Shown here: positions 11,021-24,665 of the stretch, in pieces
How the letters are laid out: every line of letters begins with the position of its first letter
How positions within the stretch are numbered: the stretch's first letter is position 1
Origin: Lingula anatina
Lineage: Eukaryota > Brachiopoda > Lingulata > Lingulida > Lingulidae
Assembly (NCBI RefSeq): GCF_001039355.2
Contig: NW_019774625.1
Coordinates: 1,110,009-1,174,008, forward strand
Length of the DNA stretch: 64,000 nucleotides
Direction of reading: 5' to 3'
Program-made: the position numbers and the translations under genes
The notes under the pieces: generated by a model
Seen by the model: only the letters and a program-made list of their open reading frames with translations
Database searches by the model: none
Told to the model about the DNA's origin: nothing

Positions 11021-11045
11021 CCAATCCAATCCAATCCAATCCAAT
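11021..11045. repeat. (CCAAT)5 microsatellite
   Basis: Five perfect tandem CCAAT units. The units match the CCAAT-box core by sequence, but no promoter context is visible. Confidence 0.95.
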
Positions 11046-11496
11046 TCAATGAATACTTACAGTTGTATTTATATTACATTTATATTTCTCATTGTATTTC
11101 CCTTGCTGCATCACAGCATTTCAAAAATACTTGAACATTATTATATAGTAAATATAAAGAAATTTGACCGATAAAAAAGACTTTGAAAATGAATAGGAAA
11201 CTAATACCCATTACAAGCAGCTGCACATACATGCATCAAGCTACGGTAACGTATATATTTCAGAGCCGCACTGAGAACTATTGGCCACGCCTTTGACAAT
11301 CATCAGGAACAAAAAACGGGTGAATCACACCATTACTCTGTTAGATAACCAACATCTCCCCATTCTGGCAATACGTCACCAATATCGTCACGAGCATCTT
11401 CAACAATTCTTCCTGATCAGCTTAACAAAATGTCAAAAAGCAAAGAGCTAAGCACGCTCAGCACAGGACTGCTCTGTAACGGTTCTCAGTCGTGTG

Positions 11497-11720
11497 TAAA
11501 GCCCCCTTTACACTGGACAACGTCCTACCTGCGTTCCGTAGTATGGCCTCGTTTGGGATTTAAAAAAATTATACTTTACGTGCAGACAACTGGGCGATCA
11601 TCGAGCATTCTTTCTGCTACCAAAGCGATGCTTTTGCCTCCTTTCTACGAACAGCGATGCCAGTTTCATGGTTGCACAAAGGACGCAGAAAGAACGTCGT
11701 CCATTGAAAAAGGGATTTAA
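11497..11720. repeat. Decayed fold-back element, about 224 bp
   Basis: The left arm (11497-11550, containing CCCTTTACACTGGACAACGT) and the reverse complement of the right arm (11661-11720, containing CCCTTTTTCAATGGACGACGT) align over about 55 bases at roughly 70 percent by eye. Both start TAAA. This is consistent with an old MITE whose arms have diverged. No clean target duplication was seen. Confidence 0.5.
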
Positions 11721-12079
11721 GGGACCGGTAACACTTGTACTATCGTGTACATTGTACATGCAGGTCCGTTTCACAAAGTATTGCAATGAAGCAGAAGACA
11801 ACTGGTCGCTTATTCTTCCTGGTATTATGATGGATTTACCACCCACACCTGACACTCAGTCTACCATAATTTCTAAACTTAACATGATGATTTTTTTTCA
11901 GGGAAATGAACCCTCTTTTGAGATATGTTCTCCCCCCCTCCCCCCCCCCATAACCCGACCTATTGCCTAACCCGCTGGAACAATACAATATATTATGCAC
12001 ACGCACATCTACCGGTACACATGATAAAAAAACCCACCCTTAATTCACATAGGAGATCAAACCTAATGAATTAATATGC
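11721..12079. other. Short intergenic stretch with C-runs
   Basis: Contains a homopolymeric C tract (about 11932-11949) interrupted by one T. No gene or transposon end is visible. Confidence 0.5.
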
Positions 12080-12103
12080 ATATATATATATATATATATA
12101 TAT
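12080..12103. repeat. (AT)12 microsatellite
   Basis: A perfect alternating AT run. Confidence 0.95.
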
Positions 12104-13839
12104 CCAACCGAGTGTCCAGTTTTACTTAGTCCGCGTCCCCGATCATACTTGGATAAATACCGGTACCTTTGCATGTCCCTATATATAGGATAGTCCGTTA
12201 TGACCCCATGCCCCAACCAACAGAAGCTGATACCAACCCTCACGCATTTAATGGCATGAATGCGCCAAATTCTGATGAATGGTTCAGGTACATGTACAAA
12301 GTAAATACGATTGGGAAATGTAAATATATTTGGAACGTCGAACATTACTTAGTCTTGTGGAAGAGCTACGCTGGGAAATGTTCTTTTAAGTAGGATACTA
12401 CAGTCCATCGGCCATGGAGACAATTTATAACGAGTGATCACGGTGCTGGTCTTTTTCACTTTGTTGTTTCACGTCTCCTGCATCTGCTTTCTCACATCCT
12501 TCAAATCAATTATCTTTGTCACTCTTCTCATAAATCTTAAGATCGTCTGTAAAAGGTCAGTTAATAAACAACTCGCTCTAGTCCTTTCGCATATCATTAC
12601 TTTTCTCTTCTGGTCACTAATCTACATGATTAGGTCATTCAACTAACTTTCTGATGGGAGCTTATAGAATCTTTATGTAAGTGGTTGAATCACATTTTCA
12701 CGCATTTTTCAAGATATATCCTATCCACTTCCATCTCAGCTAACTTCACACAATTTGGCCAGTTTTTAAGGCGCACAAAGAATGCACAAGGGTCGCGTAA
12801 AGGTGTCAAAGCGCATTTTAAAAAAATTTTTAATTCATAATTTTATTTTTTTATAAACAACGGAACCATTCTACGCCTGATGCACGGTTAAGTGGTCTCA
12901 TAACAGTATATCGCTATCACATTCACGAATTAGTTGAGTCCAAATTCAAAATTTACAGTCGCCACATTGAAAGCTACGCAAGGAGTAATGCTTGTACAAT
13001 GTTTCATTGAGGTTTGCAAACAGTTAAGAAAGGCTGACGCTTAGGTTGGGATCTTTGCTTTCACAAACAGCCCCCCCCCCCTCCAAGCAACATACATATA
13101 TACCCACTCCCGCAACACATGGTGCTTTCTATTCTTAATTGCCTGCCACAAAATGATTGACTTCTGCAACTTCACATTTTATTTGAATTCTATTCATCTC
13201 CCCGTTCATTATCTTACAGCATAATCTTTTTAGTAATCGAAAATGACACATCGGTATGCCACTGCCCCTGTGATCATCAAACCTGGTCAGTCATTTGGAA
13301 TCATTATATAATTTTCTTGCTGTCTCCACTGATATGGCATTCATCCGACCTCGTCCCTGTGCTTTTATTTTTTCATCAATTCAGTACGCTATGGGCTTTA
13401 TTGAAATTGTCCTTGATCACTTCCTTCTAATACTTTTTTCATGTTTGGAAATCTTCCTGTATTTAGATTAAAATGATCATATCAGTCATTTTAATAATAT
13501 ATCCCATTAACCGTAACTTGAATGGCTTTACACGCAGACTCGGATTTCGTTACTCGGTCGCCGCGCCACCACGCGGGAGTGTCATAGACTAGATCCACAC
13601 CTGTATAAGTCTGTGTAAAGAACGTATAATATTAATGTATTGATATTGATAACATGGCCAATATGTGTGAAAATTTAACCCTTTTTTTTAGTCTCAGTAT
13701 ACATTTAAGTTTATTTGGTGATAGTCTACTCCCAAAATAAACCAATACTGCGATCCTCCAAATTATTACCACGCAGCGTCACAACAATGATATAATTGCT
13801 CAGCGTTAAAATATAAAACCATCATGACACAAAACAAAG
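12104..13839. other. Intergenic stretch, no gene seen
   Basis: AT-rich sequence with a C homopolymer at about 13071-13081. Its short open frames are chance-sized, and no exon-like signal was found. Confidence 0.45.
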
Positions 13840-14160
13840 CCACGTGTCATATGGAGCTACTAAACGTGTTTGGGAGTTCCACACGTATAGCAGCTCCATA
13901 TGTTTAGCTACTCCACGCACTTAGCAGAGGAAGTGCTTAGCCAATGTGTTTAGCCTCGTGATAAACATTATAGAATCATATACCGGTGAAGCTAAACACA
14001 TAGCTAAACGTGTAACACTGCCAAACATGTCTGGCATTTTCTACTGTGAAAAGCTTGAAAAGCTATACGTGTTTAGCTTTTACACGTATTTCTAATTGTG
14101 TTTAGGTGCTAAACGTGTGTTGTATGTGTTTAGATGCTAAACACTGTTTTTTACAGTGTA
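13840..14160. repeat. Cluster of GCTAAAC/GTTTAGC motifs with hairpins
   Basis: In about 320 bases the heptamer GTTTAGC, its complement or one-base variants occur at least eight times in both orientations, often next to ACGTGT. A 15-base inverted repeat with one mismatch (CATATGGAGCTACTA near 13848 against TAGCAGCTCCATATG near 13890) begins the cluster. It ends in the short palindrome ACTGTTTTTTACAGT. It looks like a composite fold-back repeat. I cannot assign a family. Confidence 0.6.
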
Positions 14161-14240
14161 GACATCGAAATATTGGAGGTAAAAACTATTTCAATAATAA
14201 GCTGTTGGCTGAAGAAAAATGACTTCATTCTTAGTCTTAG
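14161..14240 (+). repeat. Dispersed repeat copy A (ACATCGAAATATTGGAGGTAA)
   Basis: The phrase ACATCGAAATATTGGAGG plus TAA at 14162-14182 is repeated exactly at about 26224-26244. Weaker similarity continues downstream (GCTGTTG followed by AAGAAA), suggesting two copies of one short interspersed repeat of perhaps 60 bases. Confidence 0.5.
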
Positions 14241-16350
14241 TTCAGATTGTATCGTTGATAAAGCAAAATAATGTCTTTGTTTAATAAAAATCTGTAATTA
14301 GGGGTTCGTAACTCCATAACAAAAACATTCAAACCAAAATGACGGCACGGGATTGTACCCTATGCACTCCTAATCAACTCTGCCAATTTTCGTTATAAAA
14401 TCTTGCTCAGGGATGAAGTAACGCCCATACCGATTGCTATCTCACCTCAAAATAGAAAGGTGTTAAATTGACGATTAAAGCTTTGAGTTGCCTATGCTTA
14501 TACATTACAATGAAGAAATATTAACGCCGATATTTAATATTTTTGAGGTTTTTTTCATTGTTTTCAAGCAGTACAAATATAAATGCATTACTGAGTAATA
14601 AGAAAATAGGATACAGGAAAAACTTATTTTCGGTATCCGGATGATAATAAAGGGTTACAATATCCTTAAAGTAATGCCGTTTTCTTTTATATATAACAGA
14701 CATTGATCAACACGCACACATTCAACTATATAATGTATATGCTTGAATATATCATGAAACACACCCCTATAGTAACTCATAGAAGGAACAAAATCCATTC
14801 CTTATCCAAGTAGTCCACATTTTGTGAAATGTTTGTGTAATGACAAACTACGCTTTGCTGTCTTTGCTTCCAATCAGAAAGGCTTTTAAAGCGTTCGCTC
14901 GCTGAGACACCATACCCGTTTATGTTATTTTATCATCATGATGAGGGTTCATCGCTGTTAATCTTGTCTATGGATGAAGTAGCAGACAGTTCAGTTACAG
15001 GAACTGAATTTGTTCTATCTGAAGGAGATATTTTATTGATGGACTAGAATTGAGTGATGGTTCGGCTTTTATCAGACTACCACAAAAGATTCCCATTAAA
15101 GGTTCCCCTTATTAGAGTACTTTCTTTGTCTTGAATCTCCTCGCTTTATATTCTCATATTCCCAGAGTTTTGTTTATCAAAATTAAAAAAAATTGCATAA
15201 ACATTTGCATAGACAAAGTCATCGAATCTTCTGCTAAAATACACATGGAATCCACAAAATATCCAAGAGAAACTTACAACTTACATGCACAACGTACACA
15301 CTCAGTAAAGACGTTTGTAGATTATTAAGATGAGGAGTGGTTGACAAACTACATACACAACGCTACAAGGGACTAAGCAGGGTCATGGTGAGCCCAATAA
15401 TGCACAGAATGATTACCTAATGCGTGTGAAGAAGGTGTGTTTCCAAGCAATTGAAAAAAAATTGCCTGCAAGGTGACAAGTAATGGACATAGCCCAGTGT
15501 GTTACACACCATGCTCGGCACCCGTGGTGACGTTTTTTACCGAAGCAGTCTCAGATGATAAAGGTGTTCATGCCATACAATTATAGTCTGACAGCTTTTC
15601 TGTCAACTCAGGCACGCGCCAGGCACTCCTCCGAGACTATGAAAAAAGAACTGGATTGATGAACGAGCTTTCAGATGCGACTGTATGCTTTTTATGAAGG
15701 CCAGAGGCTCAAATTCATAATGGTAGCTGTAAATCATTTACGAGAAAAACTGAGAATGGGAATTGCGCCTGCATCATTAAAATGTATCATTAAAAACAAG
15801 TAGGCAATACACATACATACGTACATGACGATGTTCCAGAATACTATCAACCAGCTTGAAAGACGTCATTAGTGAAATAAAGTCGATAGCAAGACAAGCG
15901 GCATGTTTTAAAGTAAGAACCAATTACTATAATAACACGTGTGATCACATCTATTCCGCAAAGTAACTGGCAGTCGTTTAAGGCCTTAATTGTAGTGCAT
16001 GTGTCTAAACGTGTAAATGTCTTCCTCAGTCAGGTATTTTTCCTGTAAAGGTAACGTTAGATATTATACACTTCTTTGCATCCCGCGTGATCACCTCATG
16101 CTACACGCACAACACGCATTCGTGGAAGATAATTTTTAGAAACAAGCAGACAGAATTTCAGAATAGAATATCTTTTTTGTTAGAATGTTCTACTGCCGCT
16201 CCTTTGTCCTTAACTGACAAAAAGGCTGCACTAAAGATTATTGATTTGATAACGAAACGTTCCACATATAACATAATATTTTATATGAGACCCATCACAA
16301 GAGTTGTTAGAAAAAGAGGTGTGACAAATGCAATATCAGAGGACATCTAC
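14241..16350. other. Intergenic stretch, no gene seen
   Basis: AT-rich sequence. No exon, RNA gene or transposon end could be supported. Confidence 0.45.
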
Positions 16351-16410
16351 ATACAAACACACACGTACAGTGTACACACACACACACGCACACACACGCA
16401 CACACGTACA
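16351..16410. repeat. Imperfect (AC)n/(CACG)n microsatellite
   Basis: AC-rich tandem repeats with interspersed CACG and GTAC interruptions. Confidence 0.85.
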
Positions 16411-16564
16411 TATTAGCCAGCTCTTACGAACACAAGCACACATGCAGAAACATTACAATAAATACACAGACGCACACGACTCACAACCCATTTGCTTTCG
16501 ATTGAGTACAAATTTTATACACTCAGTGTTCTTGATTGATAACTCAAAAAGCCCTAGTTTTTGA

Positions 16565-16569
<5 letters not shown>

Positions 16570-16595
<26 letters not shown>
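16570..16595. repeat. A26 homopolymer
   Basis: A run of about 26 A residues. It could be the tail of an old retroposed sequence on the plus strand, but I do not recognise the sequence before it. Confidence 0.85.
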
Positions 16596-19330
16596 CATGA
16601 GAGTACAGTACAGGTAGCGTATGACGGCAAATTGCAGTTATCGAATTTGTTTGGTAGGATAGATAATGAGGATAATATGTACTTGAAGTTGTCATGGGAA
16701 CTTATCTGCTTTTATTACTACTAAATAATGCATGACCTTTTCCAATACGCATTAGCTCGTTGTGTTTGTTTTTTACGATTTGTGGATAAAAACATGACTT
16801 CTAAAAGAGTATGAAATGCTCACTGTTAAGGAAAATTCGGTACCTATTTTTTCATCTTTATTTTAATCTCTTACAGGCTTATTTCGAACGTCTTGATCGC
16901 GTGTTCCTGTTTTTCTGTAAAACCTTATATGGCAAACATTCGATTTTGCAGATTTTGAGCGTCTCTTCTTCTGTGTATGCGCGAACTGACAGTGATCAGC
17001 AACAAATTGATGTTGACACCGTTTTTGTGACATGTGCCATGCTACTGGACACGACTTATGATGATTAAAGACGTATGCATTATCTCCGATGTGCGTCACT
17101 TGCCTTTATGTATTTGAAATCATTGTTGACTAGGTTAGTTACGGCGACCATCACTGGATCCGAAAAGAAAGAGCTAATGCATTTTGAAATATCTCTTCAT
17201 TAAGTTTTTTTTATTTTTTGAAAAGTTGTTTATTATGTTAAATCTCAACATTTTTATGCATTTCTGGGATCCATTCATCCATCCATCCATCCATCTGATC
17301 TCATTCCCAGTGCTTAAACAGATCTCCAGTTTTCACTGGTATGGCGTCTTTACAGTGAGTCTTCAGGAGGTCAAGACTTTGCAGGAAAAAAACAACAAGC
17401 TCTAGTGTTAAAGATCACGTACAGCAAATTATAGGTTTCGGGGAAATAAAACCGCTTCAACCATGACCATTTTTATTTTAAAGACATTAGCAATAAGAAT
17501 GCATCTGTGCATCATCAGTAAGACAGGCAAATAACAAATGCGGTGGAACAAATGCGGTGGTTGAGAAAGCAAAATGCTAATTATGCTGACGCCTTGTGCA
17601 ATCAGTGTGTTAGGTGAGACACATGGTGAGTACAGGTATTGATGTGCATCATTGTGTTCGTGCATGAGTTTGATGTGGACTGAAAAGGAAGACGGGAAAT
17701 GTTAAGATGGGCACATTTTTCTCTTCTAGGGGCAAGAGCATATATATATATATTTCGATCTGTTGGCTATATATTTACTGTTTATATATATATATATCAG
17801 CATGGAACAGATAAAGCACCGAATTTTTCTTTATCAGGTGAGGAGTTTATAACTTTAAAAATAAAATATGTTAAAAAATATATATATATATCATAAAGTT
17901 TGTTGTTTATTAAAGAAATGTAAATCATTGCCAAGACAGTATGGAGAGGTCTATATTTGTGTATATACCTGTATTTTTTGATAAAAACCCTACTATTTTA
18001 TCCCAGAGGTTCGACATAGCGTTTACCTAAAAAGGGTGCTTTTGATACCAATATTAGACGCCTCTTACAAAGAAACAGGCTTATCAAGTTGGACTCAAAT
18101 ATTAAATACATTGTGTGCATGCAGGACATGCTGATTTCATAATTTACGTTTTACGATGCAGTTGCACACTGACAGGGAGATTGCATTTGGCCAGGACGAG
18201 CTAGTAGAGCGACCTGGCCTTCAACTTTTGCTCTGAACCCATCTCCCTTTTAATGCTAAAAGTCCAAGCATACAGATCATATTCCAGTGGTCTAGTTATG
18301 TGAAAGGTGGGTGAAACATGCTGTCCATGTAAAAAATGTGGCAGTTTAAACGGCTTCATTATAGTCCCTGCCATCATTCCAAAACCATACCGACGATTTT
18401 GGCAATCTAACCTCACCGTTGCATATTCGAGTACCATGCAGCAAGTTCATTTTCTAAATGTTATATATGGAGCTTTTGCTGGTGTCTAATGAGTTATAAA
18501 CCAATTAAAAAAAAACACAGTCGATAATAACTATGCTTCTGACGCGTGAATAGCTTGTGATGGTATTTGGACTTCCCCGCAGTTAACCACACACGACATC
18601 CATGGTCTTCGTTTTATTTATATCTGAACAACTTTGGCAAGACGATGATAACAAGAAGGCAGCACAAATAAGGAAATGAAGCAAGCTGAACTACAAACAT
18701 GCATGCTTCACTCCGTGTTGAAGTTTTTTCTACTTTTTTGTCTACTCTAATCATATGTGATAAGTTTCAGGAATATAGGAACTTTTATACAAAGTTAATA
18801 GCGCTGTTTCAGTTTTTTTTTCCTATTTGTAGAAAAACCTGCGGGTCAATTGAGGTCCTCGTTTGCACTTCCACAACGTAGCGCCGGTTCTCGCTTCAAA
18901 GAACAAGTTGCTAAGGTGGGGTGCAATTGATCCGTGTAATGCTAAGTAAGTTAAAATTTTAATAAGTCATCTTTCTTATCAGTTTGTAATTTTTAAGTGT
19001 TTTTGATGTGCAGCGGGGGGTGGGGGAGATCCTGTGTTCTTATCAGGCAACGATGTGTGATCTCTTCACGGCGCGTTGAGCATCACCTTAGAATGTTTGC
19101 AAAGAACTAGTGAAACGCGCTGCTCGCACTGGGACAGCGCAGGTGCCTAGAAATTCACCAAGGACCCATAGGCAATAACCTTATGCAAACGAAGATAGTG
19201 AAAAGATAATTTCGCCGCAAGAATTCGATCCTCAGAGAGGAAATACTTGGTTAAATAACATGGCAGAAAAAATGTTGCTGAATTCATAATTTATTGCTTT
19301 TCCATATCTTAAGAGAGAAAGAAAGCAAAA
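16596..19330. other. Intergenic stretch with minor simple repeats
   Basis: Holds (ATCC)n at about 17276-17295, a perfect 14-base tandem pair AACAAATGCGGTGG at 17533-17560, and two short (TA)n runs at about 17739-17753 and 17784-17797. No gene is supported. Confidence 0.45.
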
Positions 19331-19367
19331 GAGAGAGAGAGAGAGATAAAGAGAGAGAGAGAGAGAT
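19331..19367. repeat. (GA)n microsatellite
   Basis: GA repeats interrupted once by TAAA. It is a homopurine strand, followed about 70 bases later by a long T run. Confidence 0.9.
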
Positions 19368-19438
19368 GCTGATACTTCCTCTATTAAGTTAATCACGTGG
19401 ACTGAATCTCATTAAGTTAACATTCTCCCGATGGTTGT

Positions 19439-19439
<1 letters not shown>

Positions 19440-19469
<30 letters not shown>
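19440..19469. repeat. T-homopolymer, about 30 bases
   Basis: An uninterrupted T tract. It could be the reverse-strand tail of a retroposed sequence, but no parent repeat was recognised. Confidence 0.9.
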
Positions 19470-19473
<4 letters not shown>

Positions 19474-20969
19474 AAATCCAATGGTTTTTTTTCACAGATA
19501 GCTTAATTACACCATTTGTAATGAAGCTTACGATAGTCTTCAGGGAAGAAACTGTTTATCTTTTTAATATGCTGGGGAGATGTTTATATCATGTTGTGTA
19601 AGACAAGTATTCCCTGTATGCATGAAAACTTTCCTTCTAGAACTTTTCACTGACAACTTTTTATCATATATTTTCCAAAGGTGTTTCTTCTCTGTATATT
19701 CATAACTTAAATTCCTAGGATATTAAAGGGAAATCTGAAAGAATACCCCTACACTGCGTTTATAAAACATATCGTTCGCAATCTGCGACACCCTTTCTCT
19801 TTCATCCTTTCTTTAATTTCGTTTTTTTTTTCTAATCCGCTCTTTGGGTTGCCAAGACTTACTCGATAGAAGCCCGGTCAGCAGTGTTCTTCATGCCACT
19901 AAATTGAAGGAACTGGCGCATTTAGACAGCAATTAAGGAGATGTAAATCTCGCAACAACAGCAGGTGGGCTTTTATAATAGGTAAGCATAACGGTTAACT
20001 GAGTACGTGTTATGCCCTCAATGATACAATAATTGCGCCACACCCCGACAAACACCTGACAAATCACCTGAACAGCGTGTGGAGCGTGTGCCTCGAAACA
20101 CCTCAGCGTGTCATGTTATCGACTTGGGATTGGACACGATACCGTAAATATGACTTATCTGTCATGTTGGGTTGCCTTTCGGATGCATCTTTTTTTTCCG
20201 CAAGAGAATATCTTCTAGTTTATGTGTGAGCTCGAGGTTACGTATGTACCTTAACTATCTACCGATCGTAAAAAAGTAAATACCCGCATTCTAGTTCCTA
20301 GATTGGCAATGCGAGTATCACCAACAAATGTTTCTGTATTTATTCATCAAATATACCAGTTGCTTTGCCAGAAAACGGGAAAATCCATCTCAGACTTACA
20401 CGCTTGTCTATCAAAGAAAAATGGTTCTTGCAAATTAAAAAGGTTTAATTTAAGCAACACCAGCCGACCACTTAAAAAGTTCAATTATTGAAAATCATGA
20501 TGAGCAGTTAAGTGAAATTCTTCATCATTTGATTGATTTGTAAAGAGGGAAAGGGAATTCCCATAAATAACTTGACAAGATAAAAGCACCCATTTCTCTT
20601 ATACAAATTGCATCGCATACATATGTTTTCGGGTTAATGCATAGAGTTAACCCCTCTCACACGATAAAGAGGTGTTAATGCGTCTCTGGAAGACCTATGG
20701 CGATGGATCAGAAAGTGATTAAGAGTCCAAAAAATTGTTTCTTTGAACACTTCGGAGACAACTTGGCCCTAAGTTAACCCAAATGTTACTTACTTCGCAA
20801 AAAGCGATTTACTTCTACTCCCTACGCTTGTATTCAATATTTTGTGGTATTTCTATACTGATTTTAGAGTCTTTTTAATCTTTTCAAAGTATGAATCGGG
20901 AAATATAAGTAGCTTTTTAGGATGTTTAGATACAGAATGCACGCCTTTGGGATATTTCCAAATGCACAT
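19470..20969. other. Intergenic stretch, no gene seen
   Basis: AT-rich sequence with short open frames only. Nothing is supported. Confidence 0.45.
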
Positions 20970-21222
20970 TTAGTCATTATTATCGTCATCATTTAGAGAC
21001 CAAAGTATTCATCTGTTGGACAAAAGCCCCAGAATTGTTCGTCTAGCGTATTCTGTCTTGGGCCTCGGCTACCGATTTGTTTTTTTAGTACTCGTTTAAC
21101 TCATCCTGTCATCTCCCACGAGGATTTCCTTGTTTTCTCTTGGTAACCATTCTGTCAGCCTTAATGTCCATATGATTCTACTGACATGTCCTGCCCATTT
21201 CATCTCTTTAATTGTAAACAGT
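20970..21222 (-). pseudogene. Decayed LINE (non-LTR retrotransposon) 3' end
   Basis: Read on the minus strand, one frame (about 21222 down to 21095) gives KWAGHVSRI and then LTEWLPRENK. A second frame (about 21060 to 20998) gives AQDRIR, a stop, then GAFVQQMN. This order (WAGH, then an Arg-rich LTEW-PR segment, then AQDR-R and a terminal AFVQQ) is the C-terminal tail found in many invertebrate endonuclease-reverse transcriptase LINEs. After it comes ATGATGACGATAATAATG, matching the GAT-rich 3' tails of such elements. In-frame stops and a frame change show it is dead and 5'-truncated. The LINE clade is not assigned. Confidence 0.65.
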
Positions 21223-24200
21223 AGTAGTGGTATACTGATTGTGATTTGTTTTCAAGTGCTAATATTTGTACATATAGATAGGAAGCGTTGGGACACATTT
21301 GCAGAAAAAAACCCTTATTTCTATCGAGGCAGGGTTCTCTTTGGAATGCTTTATGTTATTTAATCATGTAGTGCGTTTTCCGTGTTGCGACTGGACCCCC
21401 TTTCCACCACATCTTCCGGGCGGTACATGGACCAATATCCAGTATACAGTATGAATTCAAGTAATTCATTTTACATTTCAATAAATAAGACAACAGGGCG
21501 AAATGAGCATTGTGTTCAAAATAACGTGAAGTCAGTATATGCACTGCACGATTATTGAAAATAAAACGGTTGCTATTCATGCATTGACCTAGATGAAATA
21601 ACCATAACACGCAATTTTTGATGCAGCATACGGACTACTGATATTCATGAAATTAAAGTAAACAGCACACTTCCATCCTACTTCAAAATGGAATGAAGCT
21701 ATAATATATCATCCACTGTTTGTTTAAATATTCATACGTATCATGGTACATGTAGAAGTATTCCATCTAGTCATAAAATTTGTTAATAAATTTTTCATTG
21801 ATTGTTGTTGATTTACGATCATGGTTTATTTAAGAATGATATTTAGAAATTAGCTGTAGCAACACTAGTCTTAGAGACGAACTCTGGCTTAATTTTTCTC
21901 ATTCACCACGCAGCAGGACATCTCTGGCAGTGACCAGTGTCATAGTTAATTATGTCATTTAAATGATGCTAAAATAATGAATGGAAATCTCCGTGTAAAA
22001 GGCATACGTGACATGTTTTGTTTCAATAATGCCAGTAAAATTTATATAAACATGCATATGCATCACTGTACATTTACTCGTATAACGACATTGATCACTA
22101 AGGAATCATATATAGAAAAGAAAAATGTACAAAAAGATACAACTGGGCGCGTATGTTTATGGCTGAATGCATTGAGTGCCGTTTTAAGTAATATAACACT
22201 AAGTTCAGTGTAATCTCTGGCAACAATAAAAAACGCGATTATTGGTTACAGTCAAGAGAACGTAACACATGATAATTATAAAGCATGGCACACCTGGCGC
22301 CTCTATTCAAGACGAGCTATAACCCTCCAGTGTTCAGAAGAAAACAAGTGTAAGAACACGATTACTGGAGTATCATCTCCAGCTGCTATTACAAGAGGCC
22401 TATTTGCAAGACAGGTAGGTGGACAACTTACTTGAATCTCTACACAGCACGCGTTACATTAAAACATGTGCTTCTCGTGGGTACATCTCTGCCGAGTTCT
22501 CTCCCGTTGATTCTGGCTCATGATAAGCCATACACTAACTTGATCAGGATCAGAACCTGCCGAGAGTGATTGAAAGAGCAAAAAGAAAGTTTGGAAAAAA
22601 GAATGGTAATAATCCCCCCTCTCTCTCATTCAGAAAACGTTACCAGTGAAAACAGTAGTATTCAGAATTTTCAGTTCTTTGTCTGGTATAATAACAATGT
22701 GGTAGGCCTATATGTACAAGGGGTCCGTTCCGGAACGCTCTCAGCCAAACTTAAAACCTATTGAGGCAAAATGTCTAAATGATTGCAGAGCGCAATTACA
22801 ATGAATAGGCCCTACTGCCTGAAAGCCCTTTGAAACATGATATAATTTCCGGGATATGTGCACTAAATAAAAATAGATAAATAACTTTAATTAACATATG
22901 TGAGCAGTCGGGTGGTTATGTATACGTTGTAAATACTGAAAAGGGCTCGGAAAGATAATCCCAGTACAGTTTCATATTCTACTCTATTTCTGATATGTTT
23001 AATCGACACTTTCTTTGTTCAAATGTGTCAATATAAGAATATATTTCAATTTAATACGTGATAAAACTATTTCAGAAATCATAAGTAAAATGTTCAGCTC
23101 TATTTGCAATGTAACACATATATTATCCACAGTTGGAAATCCAATAAAAAAAAAACAACAATGGCAGTTGGTTTTCGGCCGTACCGTCAATATCTATCTG
23201 GGGGAAACTAACTATGGCTGTTTTCAGATGACAAGCAGTACATAATACCCATGACAGATAGGTGGTGGTGATAGGTAGACGTCTTGATAGCTGAAAGGTT
23301 CTTTGGTACGGGCGTTCTTTGGTCCGAATATTGAGTGTATTAATCGAATATATATTCAGAAGTCCATTGTTTTGATATTCAATTTGATATCCAGCTGCTT
23401 TGAGAGAACACTCAACCTCCTGGTTTCTTAGCATCCTGACTTTGAGGGAAGCATCGCATGCAGTCAGAGGCAGTGCACAAAACCAAACCCTAATGTACCG
23501 GGTAGAGTCAGAATTGTGATATTTTGTCAAAAAAATTATATCAGTTTTAACATATATTATGTGTGGAATGAATCACTGGTAAATAGTTCTCAACGTGTCT
23601 TAACACACATTAATAGTATGGAGTTGACTGACCTTCACTGACCAACTGAGTAAAACGCGACTGTGACAGCCGTATTATAGGCGCCAGTTTTTTTTATGGT
23701 GCGTGCTGTTTATATGTGGTACCAGCATACTTCCCTCCTGGTCTACATCCCTGCTTGGTATATGTATTAAAATGTGTTCTACATTTTACGCGGAGAATGC
23801 TTTGTTCTGAACCCTTAACAGTACATGGTACATGTATTAAGATATTGACATTGGAGCTAATTTCTCTTTATGATGAAGTTGTTCTTTCGTAAAAAATGGG
23901 ACACACTTTGGTCTTGGGTATTCGTTTGTTAAAAGTCGCAGACCAACGAGAAAGAAGTTATGAAGGCATATATAACTGTGCTTGGCGTTGATTTGGTAGA
24001 GTGTACGTAATCCATTCGGCCGCGAAAGACAGAGGCATTTCCCATTCGTCGGATTCTACATTAGCAATTTGAACAGCAGGTAATGTTCAATCTCAGTCTT
24101 GATGGAGAATGCTGTGATGGTACACGGATTAGATCAAGAAAAACAATTTTCGGACATAAACAACAACAGTGTACAGGTAGAAGCTATCATTCTTCACTCT

Positions 24201-24665
24201 AGGAAATAACTCCGGACATAACACACGTCAGAGGTAGAGGAAGGGAACAGGAAGACATGGCGAAGCAGGTGCGTGATGTTTAACCAGCCCTTATTATTTT
24301 CACTTTGAGGTTTGTTTAAACTGAGCAAAGATTTAATGAAATGCACGCTGTGTTTTGATTGATGGGTTTAACATAATGGAAGACAGCGTTTGCCAGTGGG
24401 CGGGTTAACGTATTTTTCATAGTAATTTCTTCTGAAAAGCAGTACCCCACTGTTTGGTTCACTCTTTAATTTCCGCCATACTGCAAGTACGTCCGTGCCA
24501 CATAAACCCGACCTTGCTTTTTAAATGAGTTAGTTAATGATATAGTCAGGTCAGTGACTAAAAAACTTTACCTGCATTATACGTGAGGTGCCTGTTCAAT
24601 TTATGAATGTTTATACTCGTACATGAGAAGGCTATTGTTCATGAAAATTACTTTTTCGCTCGTTC
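21223..24665. other. Intergenic stretch, no gene seen
   Basis: Contains a possible splice donor at about 22409 (ACAG then GTAGGT), not attached to any coding frame, and a short ATG-containing segment ending in a GTGCGT at about 24260-24274. No exon is called. Confidence 0.4.

Noticed and set aside
17276-17295. Short tandem repeats considered as a CRISPR-like array
   Set aside because: They are simple microsatellites in a eukaryotic genome, with no spacer structure.
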